Positions 16,741 to 25,638 of a stretch of DNA of 64,000 bases are shown here, piece by piece. Every line of letters begins with the position of its first letter. Position 1 is the first letter of the stretch. Both the position numbers and the translations under genes were made by a program. The notes below the pieces were generated by a model. The model was not told the DNA's origin. It saw only the letters and a program-made list of their open reading frames with translations, and ran no database searches. Source of the DNA: DASYXZ01 sp035308965 (GTDB lineage: Bacteria; Acidobacteriota; Terriglobia; UBA7540); the NCBI GenBank assembly GCA_035308965.1, contig DATGFN010000064.1:1-64000 (forward strand). The letters run 5' to 3'.

Positions 16741-17291
16741 TATCTCACCAGGGGAATATACGCAGGGACGCTTTTCTGGTACGCCGCAAAGCGGTCGCCG
16801 AAGAGGGAAGCGAGGAGCTTGTCTTCAATGCGTACGCGGATTTCCGTCCCGATGATGAAAAGCAGGATGGCGGGGAGGAGCAGCGGGAGAGGAGTTGACA
16901 ATATGAGCGCGGCGGCGGCGAACACACACAACATCGAAGTATAAATCGGATGGCGGACAAATCGGTAAGGGCCCGATTGCACCAGCTCGTGGTCCGCATT
17001 CAGACCGGCGTCCACCCGCCACTGGCGACCCAAAGCCCGCACCCCCGTCCAGGAAAGAAGACTGCCCAGGGCAAAAAAGAAAACGGAAGCCGAGGTCCGC
17101 CAGACTCCCGGGAATCTCGTCCAAAAGCTTCCCTGCAACAAAAGCGTATACGCAATTGCGATGAGCAAAATACCCCACCGGGCCCGGCGATCCACTTTTG
17201 CGGGTGAAGCGGAATTTCGCTTGTTGATGAGAAACGGCAAACACCAGAGAACCCATCCGGCGGTGAGGATGGCGTACGCGTAGGGTGGCAC
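16740..17291 (-). CDS. Isoprenylcysteine-carboxyl-methyltransferase-like membrane protein
   Basis: A polytopic membrane protein of about 183 residues with five likely helices. The C-terminal segment GPYRFVRHPIYTSML plus GTEIRVRIEDKLLASLFGDRFAAYQKSVPAYIP is the signature of the ICMT/PEMT-like methyltransferase superfamily (H-P-x-Y and E-E/D-x-x-L). The substrate is not predictable. The open frame extends upstream to 17651, but that part runs through a dispersed inverted repeat and is not protein-like, so GTG at 17291 (AGGAGC just upstream) is the likeliest start. Confidence 0.75.
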   Translation of the reverse strand: MPPYAYAILTAGWVLWCLPFLINKRNSASPAKVDRRARWGILLIAIAYTLLLQGSFWTRFPGVWRTSASVFFFALGSLLSWTGVRALGRQWRVDAGLNADHELVQSGPYRFVRHPIYTSMLCVFAAAALILSTPLPLLLPAILLFIIGTEIRVRIEDKLLASLFGDRFAAYQKSVPAYIPLVR

Positions 17292-17341
17292 GCTCCTGAT
17301 GATATCACGAACGGTGGAGGTGCCGGCGCGGCCCGCCGCGC

Positions 17342-17457
17342 GGGTAGTGTCCGGGTTTGCATCGCTGGGAGCGCGGGCGTCTCGCCCGCATTGTATTGAT
17401 AAGGAAAAAGCGGGCGAGCCCCAGTGCAACAAGTGGGGCCCCAGCCCGCGCTCCCAG
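17342..17457. repeat. GGGAGCGCGGGCGTCTCGCCCGC inverted repeat with tail
   Basis: GGGAGCGCGGGCGTCTCGCCCGC-type ends flank a short centre. This copy contains an extra CCCCAGTG...GGGGCCCCAG stretch in its right half. The left tail GTAGTGTCCGGGTTTGCATC also occurs in the copy at 38891-38984 (inverted). A third copy without the tail is at 61548-61618. Confidence 0.8.
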
Positions 17458-17596
17458 AAGGGACGCGGAATGCAAAAACGGCAGTCCACGCTACCAGCTG
17501 CCGGTTCTTCAAATACGAAAAAGGATAACGAGATCCTTAGCTTTTCTTTATGACTTCTTAATGGGGGCCAAAGTAGGCTGATGACATCGGAGGCGC

Positions 17597-18076
17597 ATGA
17601 ACATCGTGCCCAAGGCGGAGAGCCCTTTTGCAACGCGGTCCGCCGCTTCACTTGGAGCGCCGGAGCGTGATGCGGCTGGAAGGCTGGAGATCAACGTCAT
17701 CCACACCACCGCCAGGGGCACGCTGGCGGCGTTGAAGACGGCTGGAGAATTGGCGTTCGATCTGGGGGCGCGAATCAATCTGCTGGCCCCCAAGCTGGTG
17801 CCGTGGGCCTTGCCGCTCACGCGTCCTCCGGTGGCCGTAGGCTGTATTGAAAATCAACTGTGCGAACTGGTGTGCAAAGCGGCCAGCGGAGTTTCCGATG
17901 TCAGTATTCACGTGCTGCTCTGCCGGGACAAACAGCGGGCGTTGATTCAGGCTTTAAAGCTCAAGTCGTTGGTGGTGATCGGCGGCCAGAAGCCCTGGTG
18001 GCCCGGAGAGAAGAAAAGCTTGGTGAAGAGACTCAGTCGATACGGCCATCGTGTAATATTCGCCGGAGAGAGGTAA
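17597..18076 (+). CDS. Kdp-operon-associated Usp-like protein
   Basis: A 159-residue soluble protein with an alpha/beta pattern like one universal-stress-protein unit (INVIHTTARGTLAALKTAGELAFDLGARI; ALKLKSLVVIGG near the C terminus). It precedes the kdpF-kdpA-kdpB-kdpC genes on the same strand, with only a 27-residue peptide gene between, so a role with the Kdp pump or its sensing is likely (inference from context). The nucleotide-binding GxxGx9GS motif of ATP-binding Usps is absent. GGAGG lies very close to the ATG at 17597. Confidence 0.7.
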   Translation: MNIVPKAESPFATRSAASLGAPERDAAGRLEINVIHTTARGTLAALKTAGELAFDLGARINLLAPKLVPWALPLTRPPVAVGCIENQLCELVCKAASGVSDVSIHVLLCRDKQRALIQALKLKSLVVIGGQKPWWPGEKKSLVKRLSRYGHRVIFAGER

Positions 18077-18081
18077 GGGAT

Positions 18082-18165
18082 ATGTGGGACGTGATTTACA
18101 TCCTGATTGGCACGCTGTTTTTCGCCGGCTGTTGGGCGTTTACCAAGGCGTGCGAGAAGTTGTGA
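18082..18165 (+). CDS. 27-residue membrane peptide of the kdp operon
   Basis: ATG at 18082 encodes 27 residues (MWDVIYILIGTLFFAGCWAF... ending ACEKL): one membrane helix and a short polar tail. It begins five bases after the previous stop, with GAGAGG and AAGGGA upstream. Similar short peptides ending in a C-E-(K/R)-L type motif are found upstream of kdpF in other bacteria, as far as I recall; no function has been shown. It is distinct from KdpF, which follows. Confidence 0.6.
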   Translation: MWDVIYILIGTLFFAGCWAFTKACEKL

Positions 18166-18168
18166 GAG

Positions 18169-18316
18169 AAAAGGAGTCAGCAGACAGGAGTCAGGATTCA
18201 GAATTGAGGATCCGTGGCCGCGATTGCCAACTGATTGAGCGATCCAGCCATTACCGCACATTCTGCCCCAGAGCTTCCTTCTCCTGGCTGCTGACTCCTG
18301 ATTCCTGAATCCTTTT
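18169..18316. repeat. Paired-arm heptamer element inside the kdp operon
   Basis: Arm 1 (18169-18210) reads AGGAGTCAGCAGACAGGAGT and GGATTCAGAATTGAGGA; arm 2 (18281-18316) reads GGCTGCTGACTCCTGATTCC and TGAATCC. The arms are inverted copies, able to pair over AGGAGTCAGCAG/CTGCTGACTCCT. They lie between the 27-residue gene and kdpF, so they are part of the operon transcript. Confidence 0.7.
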
Positions 18317-18326
18317 TGGAGACCTT

Positions 18327-18410
18327 ATGGACTACCTCATTGCCGGCGTTGCCGCACTCTTGCTTTTTGGCTATCTGGTTTACGCGCTTCTGCGCCCGGA
18401 AAAGTTTTAA
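18327..18410 (+). CDS. kdpF: KdpF, small subunit of the Kdp potassium pump
   Basis: A 27-residue single-helix peptide starting MDYLIAGVAALLLFGYLVYA and ending LLRPEKF, the typical KdpF form. KdpF stabilises the KdpABC complex in the membrane. GGAG lies six bases before the ATG. Ten bases separate it from kdpA, whose ribosome-binding site AAGGAG overlaps the kdpF stop codon. Confidence 0.9.
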   Translation: MDYLIAGVAALLLFGYLVYALLRPEKF

Positions 18411-18419
18411 GGAGCTGCC

Positions 18420-20282
18420 ATGACGTCGATTGGCCTGTTTAACATTGCCGTGTTTTTTCTGATCATCCTGGCCCTCACCAAGCCCCTGGGATTGTTTATG
18501 GCAAAACTGTTTGAGGGCGAGCGAACATTTCTCCATCCTGTCCTGGGCCCGGTGGAGCGCCTCATCTATCGGCTCTGCGGAGTTCGCCAAGAGGAAGAAC
18601 AACACTGGACGCATTATACCTTTGGGCTGCTCGCCTTCAGCCTGGCGAGTTTCCTCTTTGTGTATGTCATTCAGCGCTTGCAGGGAATTCTACCTTTCAA
18701 TCCCATGCATCTCGGAACGGGACAGGCGCCCTCGTGGGCCACGCCCATGACGCCCGACCTTGCATTCAATACGGCAGGCAGCTTCCTGACCAACACCAAT
18801 TGGCAGGCCTACAGCGGCGAATCGACGCTGAGCTATTTCGTGCAAATGGCGGCGTTGGCAGTGCAGAATTTTGTTTCTCCGGCCGTAGGCATCTGCGCGG
18901 CGCTGGCCTTGGTTCGCGGCTTCTCCCGGCATGAGAAGAAGACGGTGGGCAATTTTTGGGTGGACCTCACCCGCGGCGTTCTTTATCTGCTTCTCCCATT
19001 GTGCCTCATCGCTGCGCTTTTCTACTGCTCGCAGGGCGTGATCCAGAACTTCAAGGCTTACGATCAAATCAAAACGGTGGAAGGCGCCACTCAAACCATT
19101 GCGGAAGGCCCCATTGCTTCCCAGGAAGCCGTCAAAATGCTGGGCTCAAATGGCGGCGGGTTTTTTAATGCGAATTCGGCGCACCCATTTGAGAATCCCA
19201 CTCCCCTCTCGAATTTCTTTCAGATGCTTTCAATATTGATGATTCCTGCCGGTCTCACCTACACCTTTGGCCGCATGGTGCGCGACACGCGCCAGGGTTG
19301 GGCCATCTTTGCCGCGTGCAGCCTGATGTTTTTCGCCGGGTTGTTTGTGGTGTATCAGCAGGAGCAGGCCGGAAATCCGATTCTCGCCAACCTGGGCATT
19401 GAGAGCGCAGCCACCGCCACCCAGATGGGCGGGAACATGGAAGGCAAGGAAGTGCGCTTCGGCATTCCCGCATCGTCCATTTTTGCGGTTGCCACCACCG
19501 ATGTAAGTTGCGGGGCCATTAACGGCTGGCACGATAGTTTCACGCCGCTCGCCGGCTTGGTGCCCCTGCTGAACATCCAGACGGATGAGGTCATTTTTGG
19601 CGGCGTGGGCGCAGGGCTTTACGGCATTCTGCTTTACGCCATCATTGCGGTTTTCATCGCCGGCCTGATGGTGGGCCGCACGCCGGAGTATCTGGGCAAG
19701 AAAATCGAATCCAAAGAGGTGAAGATGGCGATGCTGGCCATCGTTGCCACCTCCTTAAGCATTCTTGTGTTTGCCGGCGTCACTTCGGTGGTCAAGCTCG
19801 ATTGGGACCACAGCAAGTATTGGAACCCCGCTGCCGGCAATCCCAATCCCGCGCCCACCACCAGTGTTCCGCCCACGGCTAATCTCAATAACGACGGCCC
19901 GCACGGGTTCAGCGAAATTCTTTACGCCTATTCGAGCGCCACGGAAAATAACGGCAGCGCTTTTGCCGGCATCAGCGCCAACACTCCGTATTACAACTTG
20001 ACGCTGGGATTGGCCACGCTCATCGGACGGTTTCTGTTCCTGATTCCGCTGATCGCGGTGGGCGGAAGCCTGGTGCAGAAGAAAAAAATTCCCGCAACCA
20101 GCGGCACTTTTCCCACTCATGGACCATTGTTTATCGGCCTGTTTGTGGGAACCGTTGTCCTGATTGCCGCGCTCACTTTCTTTCCCGCTCTTGCCCTGGG
20201 CCCGATTGTTGAACACTTCCTGATGCACCAGGGCAAGCTCTTTTCTTCCTTGCAGTCATTGCGATTCCTGATCTGGAGCTAA
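18420..20282 (+). CDS. kdpA: KdpA, potassium-binding and translocating subunit
   Basis: A 620-residue membrane protein with about ten helices. Selectivity-filter-like segments such as TNTNWQAYSGE, GSNGGGFFNANSAHPFENPTPLSN and AINGWHDSFTPL are the recognised KdpA loops that coordinate K+. The extra loop near residues 460-500 (PAAGNPNPAPTTSVPPTANLNNDGPHG) is somewhat proline-rich. It works with KdpB, KdpC and KdpF in high-affinity K+ uptake. AAGGAG precedes the ATG; kdpB begins two bases after its stop codon. Confidence 0.97.
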   Translation: MTSIGLFNIAVFFLIILALTKPLGLFMAKLFEGERTFLHPVLGPVERLIYRLCGVRQEEEQHWTHYTFGLLAFSLASFLFVYVIQRLQGILPFNPMHLGTGQAPSWATPMTPDLAFNTAGSFLTNTNWQAYSGESTLSYFVQMAALAVQNFVSPAVGICAALALVRGFSRHEKKTVGNFWVDLTRGVLYLLLPLCLIAALFYCSQGVIQNFKAYDQIKTVEGATQTIAEGPIASQEAVKMLGSNGGGFFNANSAHPFENPTPLSNFFQMLSILMIPAGLTYTFGRMVRDTRQGWAIFAACSLMFFAGLFVVYQQEQAGNPILANLGIESAATATQMGGNMEGKEVRFGIPASSIFAVATTDVSCGAINGWHDSFTPLAGLVPLLNIQTDEVIFGGVGAGLYGILLYAIIAVFIAGLMVGRTPEYLGKKIESKEVKMAMLAIVATSLSILVFAGVTSVVKLDWDHSKYWNPAAGNPNPAPTTSVPPTANLNNDGPHGFSEILYAYSSATENNGSAFAGISANTPYYNLTLGLATLIGRFLFLIPLIAVGGSLVQKKKIPATSGTFPTHGPLFIGLFVGTVVLIAALTFFPALALGPIVEHFLMHQGKLFSSLQSLRFLIWS

Positions 20283-20284
20283 TT

Positions 20285-22399
20285 ATGGCAACCACTTTGC
20301 AAACGCCCACGCCGGTTGAAGACGCCGTTACCCTGCTACCCAAAAAGCTGGCGCGCGCCCGGCCTTTGTTTGATCCCGAAATCGTCAAGCGGGCGACCAA
20401 GGAATCGTTCATCAAATTGAATCCCGCCGTGGTCATCAAGAATCCGGTGATGTTTGTGGTGGAGGTGGGCGCCGCCCTTACCACAGTATTCCTGGTGCGC
20501 GATCTGATCAGGGGAGGATCTGAAATCGGCTTCCAATTCCAAATTGCCCTTTGGCTCTGGTTCACCGTGGTGTTTGCCAATTTTGCCGAAGCCATGGCGG
20601 AAGCCCGCGGCAAGGCGCAGGCCGATACGCTGCGCAAGACCAAGACGGACGCCTTGGGACGGAGGATCGACTGCGATGGAAAGATGGAGGTGATTCCGGC
20701 CTCCAAGTTGCGCGCGGGTGACATCGTGATTTGTGAAGCCAGCGACATCATCCCCAGCGACGGCGAGGTGATTGAAGGCATCGCGACCGTTGATGAGTCC
20801 GTCATCACCGGAGAGAGCGCTCCCGTCATCCGCGAATCGGGTGGCGACCGCAGCGCGGTGACCGGCGGCACTCGCGTCTTATCGGATCAGATTAAAGTCA
20901 AAATCACTTCCAATCCCGGCGAAACTTTTTTGGACCGCATGATTGCGCTGGTGGAAGGCGCCGAGCGCCAGAAGACTCCCAACGAAATTGCGTTGAACAT
21001 TCTGATTGCCGGTTTGACGCTCATCTTTCTGTTGGCCGTAGTGACGCTGGAACCTTTCGCAGTCTACAGTGTAACTTCGGCGGGCGCGGGCAAGGTCCCG
21101 ACCGTCGCCGTTCTCGTCTCACTGCTTGTGTGCTTGATTCCCACCACCATCGGCGGCCTGCTATCCGCCATTGGGATTGCGGGCATGGATCGCGTGATGC
21201 AGCACAACGTGCTGGCCATGAGCGGCAAAGCCGTGGAAGCTTCGGGCGACGTCAACACCCTGCTGCTGGATAAGACAGGAACCATCACCCTTGGCAACCG
21301 GCAGGCGGTGGAATTTATTGCCGCTGACGGAGTGGCCGAGTCCGAATTGGCCGACGCTGCCCAATTTTCCAGCCTGGCGGACGAAACGCCGGAAGGGCGA
21401 TCCATCGTGGTGCTGGCCAAAGAGAAATATGGATTGCGCGGCCGCGAGGTCTCGGAAAAAGAAGCTCAGTTCATTCCGTTTTCCGCTTACACCCGCATGA
21501 GCGGCGTGGATCTGGACGGCCGCCACCTGCGCAAAGGGGCGACGGAAGCTATTTTGAAATTCGTCAGCGAGGAGGGCGGCGCCGTGCCTCCTTCCTTTAA
21601 AGAAAAATCCGACATGATCTCGCGCTCGGGCGGCACCCCACTGGCCGTGGCGGATGGACCGCGAGTGCTCGGGCTCGTCCACCTGAAGGATATCGTAAAA
21701 GGCGGAATGCGCGACCGGCTGGCGCAACTGCGCGCCATGGGGATTCGCTCCGTGATGATTACCGGCGATAATCCCTTGACGGCCGCAGCCATCGCCCAGG
21801 AAGCGGGCGTGGACGACTTCCTCGCCCAGGCCACTCCCAAAGACAAGATGGACTACATCAAGAAGGAACAGGCCGACGGCCGGCTGGTGGCCATGACCGG
21901 CGACGGCACCAATGACGCTCCCGCGCTGGCCCAGGCCGACGTGGGCCTGGCCATGAACACCGGAACTTCGGCGGCCAAAGAGGCCGGCAACATGGTGGAT
22001 TTGGACAGCAATCCCACCAAGCTGGTGGACGTGGTGGCCATCGGCAAACAATTGTTGATCACGCGCGGCGCGCTCACCACTTTTTCCATCGCCAACGACG
22101 TGGCCAAATATTTCGCCATCATCCCGGCCATGTTTATGACCACCTACCCGGCTTTGAAGGCGTTGAACATTATGCAACTGCACACGTCACAGAGCGCGGT
22201 GCTGGCCGCCGTGATTTTTAACGCGCTGATTATCATCGCGCTCGTGCCGCTGGCCCTGCGGGGGGTTAAGTATCGGCCCCAAGGCGCTGCCAGCCTCTTG
22301 CGCCGTAATTTACTTATTTACGGAGTGGGCGGAATCATTGCACCATTTCCGGGCATCTGGGCCATCGATTGGCTGTTGGTGTGGATGCACCTGGCATGA
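20285..22399 (+). CDS. kdpB: KdpB, P-type ATPase subunit
   Basis: A 704-residue P-type ATPase. The phosphorylated Asp329 lies in DKTGTIT; TGES is at 175-178 (the serine is the inhibitory phosphorylation site in Escherichia coli KdpB), and MTGDGTNDAPALAQADVG is the hinge motif. Membrane helices flank the catalytic core (VLVSLLVCLIPTTIGGLLSAIG). It powers K+ import through KdpA. The gene lies immediately behind kdpA, with GGAGC in the kdpA end acting as its ribosome-binding site. Confidence 0.98.
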   Translation: MATTLQTPTPVEDAVTLLPKKLARARPLFDPEIVKRATKESFIKLNPAVVIKNPVMFVVEVGAALTTVFLVRDLIRGGSEIGFQFQIALWLWFTVVFANFAEAMAEARGKAQADTLRKTKTDALGRRIDCDGKMEVIPASKLRAGDIVICEASDIIPSDGEVIEGIATVDESVITGESAPVIRESGGDRSAVTGGTRVLSDQIKVKITSNPGETFLDRMIALVEGAERQKTPNEIALNILIAGLTLIFLLAVVTLEPFAVYSVTSAGAGKVPTVAVLVSLLVCLIPTTIGGLLSAIGIAGMDRVMQHNVLAMSGKAVEASGDVNTLLLDKTGTITLGNRQAVEFIAADGVAESELADAAQFSSLADETPEGRSIVVLAKEKYGLRGREVSEKEAQFIPFSAYTRMSGVDLDGRHLRKGATEAILKFVSEEGGAVPPSFKEKSDMISRSGGTPLAVADGPRVLGLVHLKDIVKGGMRDRLAQLRAMGIRSVMITGDNPLTAAAIAQEAGVDDFLAQATPKDKMDYIKKEQADGRLVAMTGDGTNDAPALAQADVGLAMNTGTSAAKEAGNMVDLDSNPTKLVDVVAIGKQLLITRGALTTFSIANDVAKYFAIIPAMFMTTYPALKALNIMQLHTSQSAVLAAVIFNALIIIALVPLALRGVKYRPQGAASLLRRNLLIYGVGGIIAPFPGIWAIDWLLVWMHLA

Positions 22400-22497
22400 G
22401 AAGGCAGAAAGCAGAAAGCAGAAGGCAGAATTGGAATTCACTTGCTGGAAACATTCTGGAATGGGCGGGGTTCTGATTTCTAATTTCTGATTTTGTT
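22399..22497. repeat. Paired-arm heptamer element between kdpB and kdpC
   Basis: Arm 1 (22399-22440) repeats GGCAGAA and AGCAGAA; arm 2 (22471-22497) repeats TTCTGAT and TTCTAAT, whose reverse complement gives ATCAGAA and TTAGAA. The inverted arms surround about 30 bases. The element is inside the operon, so it should be transcribed with kdpBC and could reduce kdpC relative to kdpB (inference). Confidence 0.65.
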
Positions 22498-22513
22498 CGA
22501 AAGGAATTTATTC

Positions 22514-23092
22514 ATGCTCAAACAAATGGGGCCCGCTTTACGAATGATGGTTGTGTTCACAGTTCTCACCGGACTCGTGTATCCCGGTGTTGTGACCGCG
22601 CTGTGCCAGTTGTTATTTCCCGCCCAAGCCAATGGCAGCCTGGTGAGCTCGAATGGCCAGGTGGTGGGCTCGTCCCTGATTGGCCAGAGTTTTGCCAAGC
22701 CCGAATATTTCCAGCCGCGGCCGTCGGCGGCGGGCAACGGTTACGACCCGACCGCTTCGTCGGGATCCAACTACGGGCCCACCAATCAAAAATTGATCGA
22801 CCGCGTCAAAGCTTCGGTGGATAAATTCCGCCAGGAGAATCCGGACTTCAAAGGACCGCTCCCGGCGGATTTGGTCACGGCCTCGGCCAGCGGGCTCGAC
22901 CCGGACATCAGCCCGGCCTCAGCTTCGGCGCAGGCGGCACGCATTGCCAAAGCGCGCGGCGTCACGCCCGATAAAATAAATGAGCTTGTCGCCAGCCATA
23001 TTCAAGAACGCCAGCTTGGATTCCTGGGCGAGCCCCGGGTGAATGTGCTGGAATTGAATCTGGCATTGGACAGCGCGTTCCCGCACCGATAA
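22514..23092 (+). CDS. kdpC: KdpC subunit
   Basis: A 192-residue protein with one N-terminal membrane helix (MMVVFTVLTGLVYPGVVTAL) and the KdpC periplasmic part: VGSSLIGQSF, YFQPRPSAAG, SASGLDPDISPASA and the end REPRVNVLELN-like segment. It stabilises KdpA-KdpB and affects ATP affinity. The ATG at 22514 is chosen because AAGGAA lies nine bases upstream; the longer frame begins inside the repeat element. Confidence 0.95.
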   Translation: MLKQMGPALRMMVVFTVLTGLVYPGVVTALCQLLFPAQANGSLVSSNGQVVGSSLIGQSFAKPEYFQPRPSAAGNGYDPTASSGSNYGPTNQKLIDRVKASVDKFRQENPDFKGPLPADLVTASASGLDPDISPASASAQAARIAKARGVTPDKINELVASHIQERQLGFLGEPRVNVLELNLALDSAFPHR

Positions 23093-23232
23093 ATTTTCCT
23101 GAGAGTCGCTCACGAAACCCTTTTCGCTTAATCCTCGCTCCAGACACCGTTTCACAATCGGACTTTTATAATTCTCGCTTCAGCATGATAGATTGGGTAA
23201 GCGGCGTGTGATGCTCGTAAGAGGAAATCCAC

Positions 23233-23439
23233 ATGAAAGCGGTCAGAGTCTCTGCAAGGTTTCAGACTACGATCCCTCTCAAAGTTCGCGAATCTTTGCG
23301 GATTTGTCCGGGGCAAAAGTTACAGGTAGCCGTACACGACGGAATCGCGCGCCTAATTCCAATTCGGCCGATGAAGGAGATGCGGGGATTCCTCAAAGGT
23401 ATAGACACAACCGTAGACCGGGGCATGGATCGTGAATAA
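23233..23439 (+). CDS. AbrB/MazE-type antitoxin
   Basis: A 68-residue SpoVT/AbrB-fold protein (VRVSARFQTTIPLKVRESLRICPGQKL is the swapped-hairpin core), the usual DNA-binding antitoxin of VapBC-type pairs. It is followed directly by only the C-terminal end of a PIN-domain toxin, so the pair is no longer functional as toxin-antitoxin. A TATAAT sequence is present at 23167-23172 but without a convincing -35 box. Confidence 0.82.
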   Translation: MKAVRVSARFQTTIPLKVRESLRICPGQKLQVAVHDGIARLIPIRPMKEMRGFLKGIDTTVDRGMDRE

Positions 23440-23618
23440 ACTTGGGAAAAGTCCTCGAATCCACTGCCGCGCGAGTGAGCCTTACCCTAAAACTCCTTCT
23501 GGCCGACAGTATCATTCTGGCTACGGCGCGAGCCTATGACGCTGATGTCTGGACGCAAGACGCAGACTCTAAGGGCATCGATCGCGTTAAATATGTAGCC
23601 AGGAAATCCGCTCCATAG
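23436..23618 (+). pseudogene. Truncated PIN-domain toxin (VapC-like)
   Basis: The open frame after the antitoxin stop encodes VLESTAARVSLTLKLLLADS, then IILATARAYDADVWTQDAD, which is the C-terminal half of a PIN nuclease including the ADSII and TQDxD acidic-motif regions. The first 70 or so residues, with the first catalytic Asp, are missing and there is no start codon, so this looks like a deletion remnant joined to the antitoxin gene. Confidence 0.72.
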
Positions 23619-23635
23619 TTCTCTAGCACCCTCGG

Positions 23636-24451
23636 CTACTTTCCCTCACCCAACTCCCGAATCCATAAATTCCGATAGCGCACTGGATGATTGTGATCCT
23701 GAAGCATGAGTGGAAGTTTATCCGGCGTCGCTTTATATGGCAGGCGCTTCATGTGTTCGGTGGGACCGGTGAGCGTCACGTGGTCCTGGACGAGCACGCC
23801 GTTGTGCAGCACCGTCATAGTGGCGGCGCGGGTGAGCTTGCCGTCCGCATCAAAGCGCGGGCCGTGGAAAATGATGTCGTAAGTGGTCCACTTGCCCGGA
23901 GGGCGGCAGGCGTTGACGAGAGGCGGATATTCGCCATAAACCGCGGCGGCCTGCCCGTCGGGATAGGTGATGCTGTGGTAGGAATCGAGCACCTGAACTT
24001 CATACAGGCTGTGCAGGAACACGCCGCTGTTGCCGCGGTCCTGGTCTTCGCCATGGGGAGGATCGGGCGGCATGTATTCCACGTGGAGCTGGCAGTCGCC
24101 ATAACTAGCTTTGGTGCGGATGTTTCCCGTCTTGGGTTTGGTCGCAAAATACCCGTCGCCCACCGTCCAGTCTGCCGGGCCGCCGCTGATGCTTTCCCAA
24201 TTGTTCAGGTCGTGTCCGTTGAAGAGCACGATGGCGTCGGACGGTGGCGCGCCTGCATGCTCCTGAGTGCTGCACTCGCCGGGCGTGATCACCGTTGGCT
24301 GCGGGCGGTTGCGGTCGTGGATTTTCCACCCTCCCGGAGTCGTCGCCTCGGAGTGACCCTCATTCTGCGAACCCCCAAAATATGAACTGCCCGCCAGCAA
24401 TAATGCCGTGGCTGCGGCCAAACTTAGAGCGGTCGAAATAAACCTTCGCAT
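23636..24451 (-). CDS. Secreted DUF1080 (3-keto-disaccharide hydrolase-like) protein
   Basis: A 271-residue protein with an N-terminal signal peptide (RRFISTALSLAAATALLLAG, possibly followed by a lipobox-like SS) and a DUF1080 concanavalin-like domain: IVLFNGHDLNNWES, then GNSGVFLHSLYEVQVLDS and the final RYRNLWIREL. Some members of this family hydrolyse 3-keto-glycosides. AAGGAGG before the ATG at 24451 fixes the start. It is a single gene here; a second DUF1080 gene in an operon is at 60757-61398. Confidence 0.85.
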   Translation of the reverse strand: MRRFISTALSLAAATALLLAGSSYFGGSQNEGHSEATTPGGWKIHDRNRPQPTVITPGECSTQEHAGAPPSDAIVLFNGHDLNNWESISGGPADWTVGDGYFATKPKTGNIRTKASYGDCQLHVEYMPPDPPHGEDQDRGNSGVFLHSLYEVQVLDSYHSITYPDGQAAAVYGEYPPLVNACRPPGKWTTYDIIFHGPRFDADGKLTRAATMTVLHNGVLVQDHVTLTGPTEHMKRLPYKATPDKLPLMLQDHNHPVRYRNLWIRELGEGK

Positions 24452-24636
24452 GATTATTCCTCCTTCAACTTTTCGGGGACAATATCCCGTCTCTGCATGA
24501 CCTGTCAATTGGGTTCTTCAATCGAAGGCGCGCCGAAATGAACCGAAGACCAGTGCGCAAACTCCCGGTTTGCAATTTTCTTTACACGTCGGCTATTCTT
24601 TTCTGGGCGATTATTTTTTAATTGCAGGTCCAAACT

Positions 24637-25602
24637 ATGGATCACCACATTGCGGCGGGAATTCTCGCGCTCGTCCTCACCCTGCTTTTTCTAGCGGTGA
24701 AATATTTCCGCGCGCCCCGGCGAGCTATGTCCCAGCGGGGCTGGGCAGGGTTGGGTGTAATCCTTCTGGCTGAGGTTTACCTGGTCCTGCACACGCAAGG
24801 CTGGTTGAGTTCGAACGAGCCGGCGATATTTTTCACCCCGATTGTTTGGACGGGATATCTGCTGCTGGTTGATGGAATGGTCTGGACTCTGGCGGGGCAC
24901 TCAATTATATCCTCCACGCCACGGCGATTCTGGCTGCTGGTCTCCTCGTCCGTTCCTTTGTGGCTGATTTTTGAAGCTTACAACCTGCGGCTCGAAAACT
25001 GGGCTTACGTGGGATTGCCCGCCAGTCCCTGGCTCAGCGGCTTGGGATACGCATGGTCGTTCGCCACCATCTGGCCGGCGATTTTCGAGACCGCCGATCT
25101 GGTTCGGGCCCTGGGTATTTTTCATCGTGGCCAAAGCCGACCGTGGGCCCTCAGCCGATTCAGCCGGGTGAGCATAGGTTTATGCGGTCTGCTGCTGGTG
25201 ACCGTGCCGGTTCTGGTTCCGGCTCACACCGGGCAGTATTTGTTTGGCGCCGTTTGGCTCGGATTCATCCTGCTGCTCGATCCGGTGCTTCGTCACTGGA
25301 AAGCGCCGTCGTTCTTGCTTGAGTTTGAGCAAGGCGAGACCTCGACCCTTTGGGAATTCCTTCTGGCGGGGGCGGTTTGCGGAATCTTTTGGGAGTTCTG
25401 GAATTTCTGGGCCGCGGCAAAATGGCTTTACGTTTTTCCCATTGGCCAGGGATCGAAGATTTTCGAAATGCCCATTCTGGGTTATCTCGGTTTCCCAGCC
25501 TTCGCCCTGGAGTGCCGGGTGATGTATGAGTTCGTTCGGTGTCTGGAGAATAGAATCCTGAGACCGCGAGCGGGCCACGCCCTGGAAACAGCCAGGTCAT
25601 AG
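24637..25602 (+). CDS. Polytopic membrane protein, unknown function
   Basis: A 321-residue protein with about eight membrane helices (HHIAAGILALVLTLLFLAV; GLGVILLAEVYLVL; FFTPIVWTGYLLLVDGMVW; LCGLLLVTVPVLV; FLLAGAVCGIFWEFWNFWA). No enzyme motif is recognised; the W-x-F-W and E-F-W-N-F-W aromatic runs are notable. Start is taken as ATG 24637, although a TTG at 24622 is in frame and no strong ribosome-binding site decides. Confidence 0.65.
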   Translation: MDHHIAAGILALVLTLLFLAVKYFRAPRRAMSQRGWAGLGVILLAEVYLVLHTQGWLSSNEPAIFFTPIVWTGYLLLVDGMVWTLAGHSIISSTPRRFWLLVSSSVPLWLIFEAYNLRLENWAYVGLPASPWLSGLGYAWSFATIWPAIFETADLVRALGIFHRGQSRPWALSRFSRVSIGLCGLLLVTVPVLVPAHTGQYLFGAVWLGFILLLDPVLRHWKAPSFLLEFEQGETSTLWEFLLAGAVCGIFWEFWNFWAAAKWLYVFPIGQGSKIFEMPILGYLGFPAFALECRVMYEFVRCLENRILRPRAGHALETARS

Positions 25603-25638
25603 ACAAGGTAGTGAGTCAGTTTGACGTAGAGGCGGCAT

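Noticed and set aside
17292..17651. N-terminal extension of the ICMT-like gene
   Set aside because: The extended frame is translated dispersed repeat with a nested hairpin; the membrane domain begins after 17291.
21161..22183. 340-residue minus-strand frame inside kdpB
   Set aside because: Antisense shadow; kdpB has all P-type ATPase motifs.
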